Positions 20,515 to 24,367 of a stretch of 24,367 nucleotides of DNA are shown one piece after another. The notes beneath the pieces are model-generated. The model did no database searches. It was not told the origin of the DNA and saw only the letters and a program-made list of their open reading frames with translations. Position 1 is the first letter of the stretch. Every line of letters begins with the position of its first letter. The translations under genes and the position numbers were made by a program. Source of the stretch: Saccoglossus kowalevskii (lineage: Eukaryota; Hemichordata; Enteropneusta; Harrimaniidae); assembly GCF_000003605.2 (NCBI RefSeq), contig NW_003155260.1, positions 102,382-126,748 on the forward strand, in the 5' to 3' direction.

Positions 20515-21045
20515 TATTATATTTATCGATCCAAGCAATTTTAAAAAGTATTGTATACTGTATGTTCGTTATCAATATCTGTGATCGTCTTTGTAATACT
20601 AATCAACACTGACAAGTTGAGGAAAAGGATTATATCTCTAGATTATGAGTGGCTTGTCAAAAATAACACTGAGGTCAAGAAATATCGCTTATTGGTTTCG
20701 ATAAAATCCCGCAAAATATACTGCTGTTGAAACAATGGGATACCGCGTATATCACAGTTGCTCTTATTATAAATATACATATGGAACGCGTGTATACCAA
20801 AGGTCAACTTTATTACATATATTTCGACGCACTATTGTACATTATTGTACATTTTCAGGGTTTGAAATATTTTATTTAGTCAGTATTATCGGATTGAAGA
20901 TGCATATTACCTACTATCATTTCCTGTCAACGGACTTAGAGCCCATTAACAGACACAGAGATGAAGGAATCAAGTATACACATGTATTAAGAGTAATACG
21001 TCAGTTTACCCACGAAAACCTCTACTCTTTGCAAACAACTGGATC
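20515..21045. other. No recognisable feature apart from a chance-like ORF
   Basis: A plus-strand frame of 124 codons (20735-21109) crosses this stretch, but it runs into the dispersed repeat at 21046 and has no domain-like motif. A short tandem duplication ATTGTACATT occurs near 20834-20854. Confidence 0.45.
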
Positions 21046-21150
21046 TTTTACGTGCACTGAGGATAGGAACAGCACATGGGAACGACAGCTTTACGTCCCC
21101 TCCGAATGAACGTCATTCTCCCAAATACGAATGCCGCGAGCCAGTCTTTT
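21046..21150 (+). repeat. Dispersed repeat, copy B (copy A at 888-990)
   Basis: This copy keeps TTTACGTGCACTGAGG, then GGAACAGCACATGGGAACG, then TTTACGTCCCCTCCGAA, and later ATGCCGCGAGCCAGTC. The central CCCCTCCGAA is better preserved here than in copy A. Just beyond, TGCAC and GTGCA pair as a small hairpin (about 21152-21169), and CAACCACGGG follows. Same orientation as copy A. Confidence 0.55.
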
Positions 21151-21169
21151 TTGCACTGCTGAGTGTGCA

Positions 21170-21889
21170 GTCAACCACGGGTGATAAGCCCACAATCTCA
21201 CTTTGTGATTGACAAATAGCAATGAATTATGTAATATATGCACATATATACAGTGTGCACCTGGAGTGTCTGTAATAAAAGTTCTAATTCTCGTTATTTC
21301 GACGTTAATGTTGCGAGTAGATGGGACGAGACGTAAGTCTAATTTAAGACAGACACATAATTATTTTACAAAAAGCATGACAGCGCATGATTTGTATTCA
21401 CGTACGCCCGCGAATTCCTCCATAATAAATGCATAACGGAGCCACTTCATTATGGTGGTCAATTGATTACCAGCGCCACATTACAGAGCCGCCATTACTA
21501 GATTGTACTACAGTACCGGACTGACTTTTCCCCAGTACTCGGTCATTGTGAAGAGCGGTATGGACACTTCAATTATTAAATCTTTCACTAACTACATTGA
21601 AGGTATTTCTGATAGATTCAGCAGTTTTCCTTGCTTGTCAAAAATGTTTTGTTTTTTTATTTGTGGGTAGTATTAATAGACAAGTTTTACTTAAATATCG
21701 TGGTTATAGACTATTAACTGAACTAAAAACCCAACACCACCCGTCACGATCATTGAACGAAATTAAAATAAAAACAATTTGTGATGCGCGTCTATTGAGA
21801 TATCTAATATAGACTGCGTTCACTCTTGTTCATCACCAGGCCACTGCTGGGTTATAACGTAAATCTTACCTTCAACTGCACGATCATTT
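21170..21889. other. Non-coding flank of the LINE insertion
   Basis: I see no gene, RNA or repeat structure here. The ORFs at 21209-21436 and 21597-21812 are short and featureless. Confidence 0.45.
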
Positions 21890-21986
21890 TTATCTATATA
21901 TCTATCTAAAAAACATATATAGCACCGGTATCCAAAACTAAGTTTTGTTAAAAGGCGCTGAAAGCGAACACTACAAATCTGTAGAG
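21890..21986 (-). repeat. LINE 3' end: stem-loop and TAGA-type tail
   Basis: After the last codon of the LINE (TAA at 21987-21989) the minus strand carries AGCGCC, then CAAAAC-TTA-GTTTTG (21947-21933), a perfect 6 bp stem with a 3-nt loop. GGTGCTATATATG follows, and then a TAGA-rich tail ending near 21890. A 3' stem-loop with a short simple repeat tail is the usual 3' end of CR1/L2-type elements, where the element's RT recognises its own RNA. Confidence 0.7.
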
Positions 21987-22313
21987 TTATTCCTCACTGT
22001 AGATTTTGCTGAACAAGTAGGTCTTAAGTCTCTTTTTAAAAATATTGACATCAGTAACTTCACGAAGATCAAGTGGAAGGTCATTCCAGAGTTTTGGAGC
22101 TGCATATGAGAAGGCACGTCCACCATATGTTTTCTGTCTGTAGTTAGTGTTATGGAGAAGCTTCTTATTGGAAGAACGAAGACAGCGACTGGGTGTGTAC
22201 ACATGAAGTAGATCAAGAATGTAGTTTGGAGCAAGTCCATTCAGAGCTTTGAATGACAACAGCATAAATTTGTAGTAAATTCTATAACGAACAGGTAGCC
22301 AATGTAACTGGAG
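21987..22313 (-). pseudogene. LINE ORF2 C-terminal region, own frame
   Basis: About 108 residues from LQLHWLPVRYRI to the stop, with FKALNGLAPNYI, YGGRAFSYAAPKLWNDL and FKKRLKTYLF, all hallmarks of the region after the RT in CR1/L2-like elements. It ends naturally, so the 3' boundary of the ORF is intact. It is in a different frame from the preceding RT thumb segment, which breaks down at KYDHISPV; one or more small indels lie between 22305 and 22325. Confidence 0.9.
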
Positions 22314-22740
22314 ATATGTGATCATATTTTCTAGTGCGGGTGATGATTCTTGTAGCAGTGTTTTGAGCATGTTGAGGAAGATTGATGTTATTGTCCGGCA
22401 GTCCAAATAATAATGAATTCCAATAATCAAGCTTAGATACAACAACATGAATTAATGTCTGGCAGGTGTCATTACTGAGATATTTCCTAATGCGACTGAT
22501 GCGACGAAGATGGTTGTAGATGGATCTGCAAGTAATCTTGATGTGAGTGTTTAACATATGAGTATTTTCAAAAGTAACTCCCATGTTACGAGCAGATGTG
22601 ACTGGTGCAATTGAACTGGTACAAATGGTGATTTTATCAATTGGATCAGGCAATTTGGTAAATTTAGAGCGAATGAGCAGTACTTCAGTCTTAGAGTCGT
22701 TGAGTTGGAGCTTGTTTTGTGTCATCCAGCGTTTAATATA
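22305..22740 (-). pseudogene. LINE reverse transcriptase, post-catalytic and thumb part
   Basis: The frame begins abruptly at YIKRWMTQNKLQLNDSKTE and proceeds through VLLIRSKF, NMGVTF and the helix containing YNHLRRISRIRKYL to RIITRTRKYDHISPV. These segments normally follow the active-site loop of the RT by several tens of residues. Here the block directly adjoins the segment ending IRQHNLY in a different frame. The intervening stretch, which in intact elements carries the paired catalytic aspartates (F/YADD), is missing. Confidence 0.9.
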
Positions 22741-23640
22741 AGTTGTGTTGACGAATGAGTTTACCGAAAGGGAAAATATAGATGGTGAACAGAATAGGGC
22801 CAAGTACAGAGTCTTGTGGTACCCCAAAGTGAAGCTGAGATGGCTCACTAGTGACACTTGAAACTGAAACTGATTGACATCGATGTTGAAGATATGATTC
22901 AAACCACTGGAGAGCCATATCAGTAACACCAAGATTGGACAGTCTGTTGAGCAGAATATTATGATCGATCAAATGCAGCTGATAGATCCAAGAGACAGAG
23001 TAATACGTATTACCAGAGTCGATGAAAGTACAAATGTCATTATGGATTTTCAGAAGAGCTGTTTCAGTGCTGTGGTACTTTCTATATGCAGATTGCAGTG
23101 GTTCTAGAAGTGAGTTTGCAGTAAGATAGTCCGTCAGTTGAGAAGCAACAATCCTCTCCAAGACTTTGGAGAGAAACGGCAAGTTTGAGACAGGACGATA
23201 GTTCTTGAGTGTATTGTGATCAAGTGAGGTTTTCTTAAGTAGAGGGGTGACGATTGCAGACTTAAATAGTGCTGGCACTTCACCGGATTGAAGAGAAAGA
23301 TTAATAGTCATTGATATAAATGGAAGCAATGAATCGGGACAAAGCTTGAATAGTGATGTAGGAAGAGGATCCGGCAGGCATGACTTGTTAGGTGACTTCA
23401 TGATAAGCTTACGAATATCAGATGGATTGGCAGAGGTGAGTGGAGGCAGGGTTGTTGCAGTATGAATTTCCAAATTGGTGAACTGAGTACTAATATCAGT
23501 AGTGTCCAGGTTGGTGCGAATATCCTTGATCTTTGTAGTGAAATATTGACTGAAACGTTCAGTGAGTTCATGGGTGGAAGTGTGGGTTGGTAGAGCAATA
23601 GATTTGCTGAACAGTGGTGCGAAAAGGTGCGAAATAGCTT
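22733..23640 (-). pseudogene. LINE reverse transcriptase, N-terminal and palm part, damaged
   Basis: Open from the linker (IALPTHTSTHELTERF) through NYRPVSNLPFLSKVLERI, SAYRKYHSTETALLKI, the SYLQHRCQSVSVSS region and GVPQDSVLGP. Three defects affect the active site. Motif A, expected just before IDHNILLNRL, is replaced by out-of-frame residues between about 22965 and 23000, apparently through two compensating indels. The motif B glycine is aspartate (GAC, 22811-22813; the family norm is PQGS). The end of the segment is joined by a deletion to the next block. The RNA-dependent DNA polymerase this coded for cannot function. Confidence 0.92.
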
Positions 23641-23826
23641 GCTCTGGTCATTGGCACATTCTTTAATGAGGTTGGTGTAGTAACTGCACTTGGTCTCGCG
23701 AATTAGCTTGTTGACATTGCGACATGCGTCATTGTAGATTTGATGATGGATATCAAGCCTAGTTTCTCGCCATTTTCGCTCTGTGGCCCTACGATGATTC
23801 TCTGCCTGGTTTAATTCAGCAGTATA
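23641..23826 (-). pseudogene. LINE endonuclease-RT linker, in frame beyond a stop codon
   Basis: Directly after the TGA the same frame stays open for about 60 codons and encodes a basic, linker-like stretch including HRRATERKWRETRL and YYTNLIKECANDQSKLFRTF, as expected between the endonuclease and RT of CR1/L2 elements. The TGA lies where these elements often have an aromatic Trp/Tyr pair, so a TGG to TGA change is the simple explanation. Near its end a 10 bp tandem duplication (ggtgcgaaaa/ggtgcgaaat, 23616-23635) coincides with loss of frame, although removing it alone does not restore the downstream frame. Confidence 0.8.
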
Positions 23827-24366
23827 TCACTTGGTGTCTGGACGAACAGTGATGATGCGCTTCTTGATTGGTGCTTGCTTATTGAGAAGACAAGAGATAG
23901 CAGAATTGTAAGTAGTAACAGCGGAGTTCAAATCAGAAGGTTGTTGATGTAGATCCTGGATGGTAGCAATGTCCTTAGAGAAATCAGCAGAAGAAATTGA
24001 TGATATGCAGCGATAAGAGATTTGGCGTCTAATAAGTGGTGGCTTCTGGAGTAACAGTTGTGCATGAACTGGTCTGTGGTCAGAAAGACTCTGACTGTCG
24101 ATGACATCTGAGTTTGTGATAACTAAGTCCAGTATATGTCCGCGAATATGAGTAGGGTCATGGACCCACTGCTTCAAGTTGCATGAGTCAATAATGTTGG
24201 TGAATTTCTGGGTAGTGGAATTAAGTTGATCGTCGATATGCAAATTAAAGTCACCAACAATGAACAGATTACCATAGTATGAACCATGTTTCTCAAGCAT
24301 GGCCCCAAATTCGAGGAGGGACTGTGACACAGTGAGTTTGTTCTTAACACTAGGTGGTGGACGATA
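23827..24366 (-). pseudogene. LINE apurinic-type endonuclease domain, C-terminal part, 5' partial
   Basis: About 180 codons, open to the right edge of the window, ending at a premature TGA. Starting from the edge, YRPPPS and LTVSQSLLEF lead into FIVGDFNLHIDD (catalytic Asp and Asn of the APE fold), then PTHIRGHILDLVIT, then SLSDHRPV with the catalytic Asp-His pair. In an active LINE this domain nicks the target DNA to prime reverse transcription. The visible catalytic motifs are intact; the N-terminal half lies outside the window. Confidence 0.9.
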
Positions 24367-24367
24367 T

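Larger units (their letters stand above)
21890..24367 (-). mobile_element. CR1/L2-like non-LTR retrotransposon (LINE), inactive, 5' end outside window
   Basis: A continuous minus-strand element made of an apurinic-type endonuclease domain (entering at the right edge), a linker, a reverse transcriptase, a conserved C-terminal region and a 3' tail, in the order expected for the CR1/L2 group of the Jockey superfamily. Diagnostic residues include GDFNLH, LDLVIT and SDHRPV in the endonuclease; NYRPVSNLPFLSKVLERI and SAYRKYHSTETALLKI in the RT; and LHWLPVRYRI and APKLWNDLPLDLR near the C-terminus. The reading frame is broken by a TGA at 23827-23829, frame changes near 23600-23640 and 22305-22325, local scrambling at 22965-23000 and a deletion at ~22734-22742. 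The 3' end at ~21890 marks the insertion boundary. Confidence 0.93.

Noticed and set aside
20735-21109. 124-residue plus-strand ORF
   Set aside because: Aromatic- and Ile-rich chance composition, no motif, and its end runs into a dispersed repeat.
22740-22932. N-terminal part of the minus-strand frame beginning at 22932
   Set aside because: It is an out-of-frame reading of the RT palm segment; the genuine coding match begins at YIKRWMTQ.
1-24367. CRISPR array, rRNA, intact tRNA, or prokaryotic defence or biosynthetic system
   Set aside because: The two tandem arrays have degenerate contiguous units without unique spacers, no rRNA or intact tRNA is recognisable, and the coding content is animal receptor plus LINE.

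Overview
The window reads as AT-rich, gene-poor nuclear DNA of a bilaterian animal, probably a marine invertebrate. Three things point there: an animal-type seven-transmembrane neuropeptide receptor, a decayed non-LTR retrotransposon of the CR1/L2 kind, and many short repeats with long non-coding stretches. There are no operons, bacterial ribosome-binding sites, rRNA genes or CRISPR arrays. The species, and even the phylum, cannot be fixed from the sequence alone.

Layout. Positions 1-22 look like one terminus of a hAT-type DNA transposon whose body lies left of the window. Positions 23-441 are G-rich on the plus strand, with a recurring YGGGGA motif. Positions 442-653 are two diverged tandem copies of a ~106 bp unit carrying E-box, CCAAT and TGACGTCA motifs. 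A dispersed repeat lies at ~888-990 and has a second diverged copy at ~21046-21150. An orphan ATGGCGGC start context with a 32-codon ORF lies at 1886-1984 and ends in a perfect 12 bp hairpin. Positions ~3740-4262 hold an old minisatellite of ~20 bp units whose core resembles Grainyhead/CP2 sites. A tRNA-like SINE head lies at ~8497-8585.

The only convincing intact gene is on the minus strand at 12449-13882. It is an apparently intronless rhodopsin-class receptor of the vasopressin/oxytocin - NPS/CCAP - GnRH superfamily. It has a heavily N-glycosylated N-terminus and unusual residues at three conserved activation positions.

Distal to it are a 39 bp minisatellite of CCAAT-bearing units (18721-18883), a 192 bp foldback element (20323-20514) and, from ~21890 to the right edge, a minus-strand CR1/L2-like LINE. 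The LINE preserves the end of the endonuclease domain, most of the reverse transcriptase, the conserved C-terminal region and a 3' tail with a stem-loop. It is dead: it has a stop codon, frameshifts, a scrambled catalytic motif A, a substituted motif B and a deletion across the region expected to hold the YADD motif.

The genes do not form a pathway. The window is one signalling receptor gene embedded in repeat-derived DNA. I found no convincing new multi-gene system. The observations most worth following are the atypical receptor and the phased 20 bp array.
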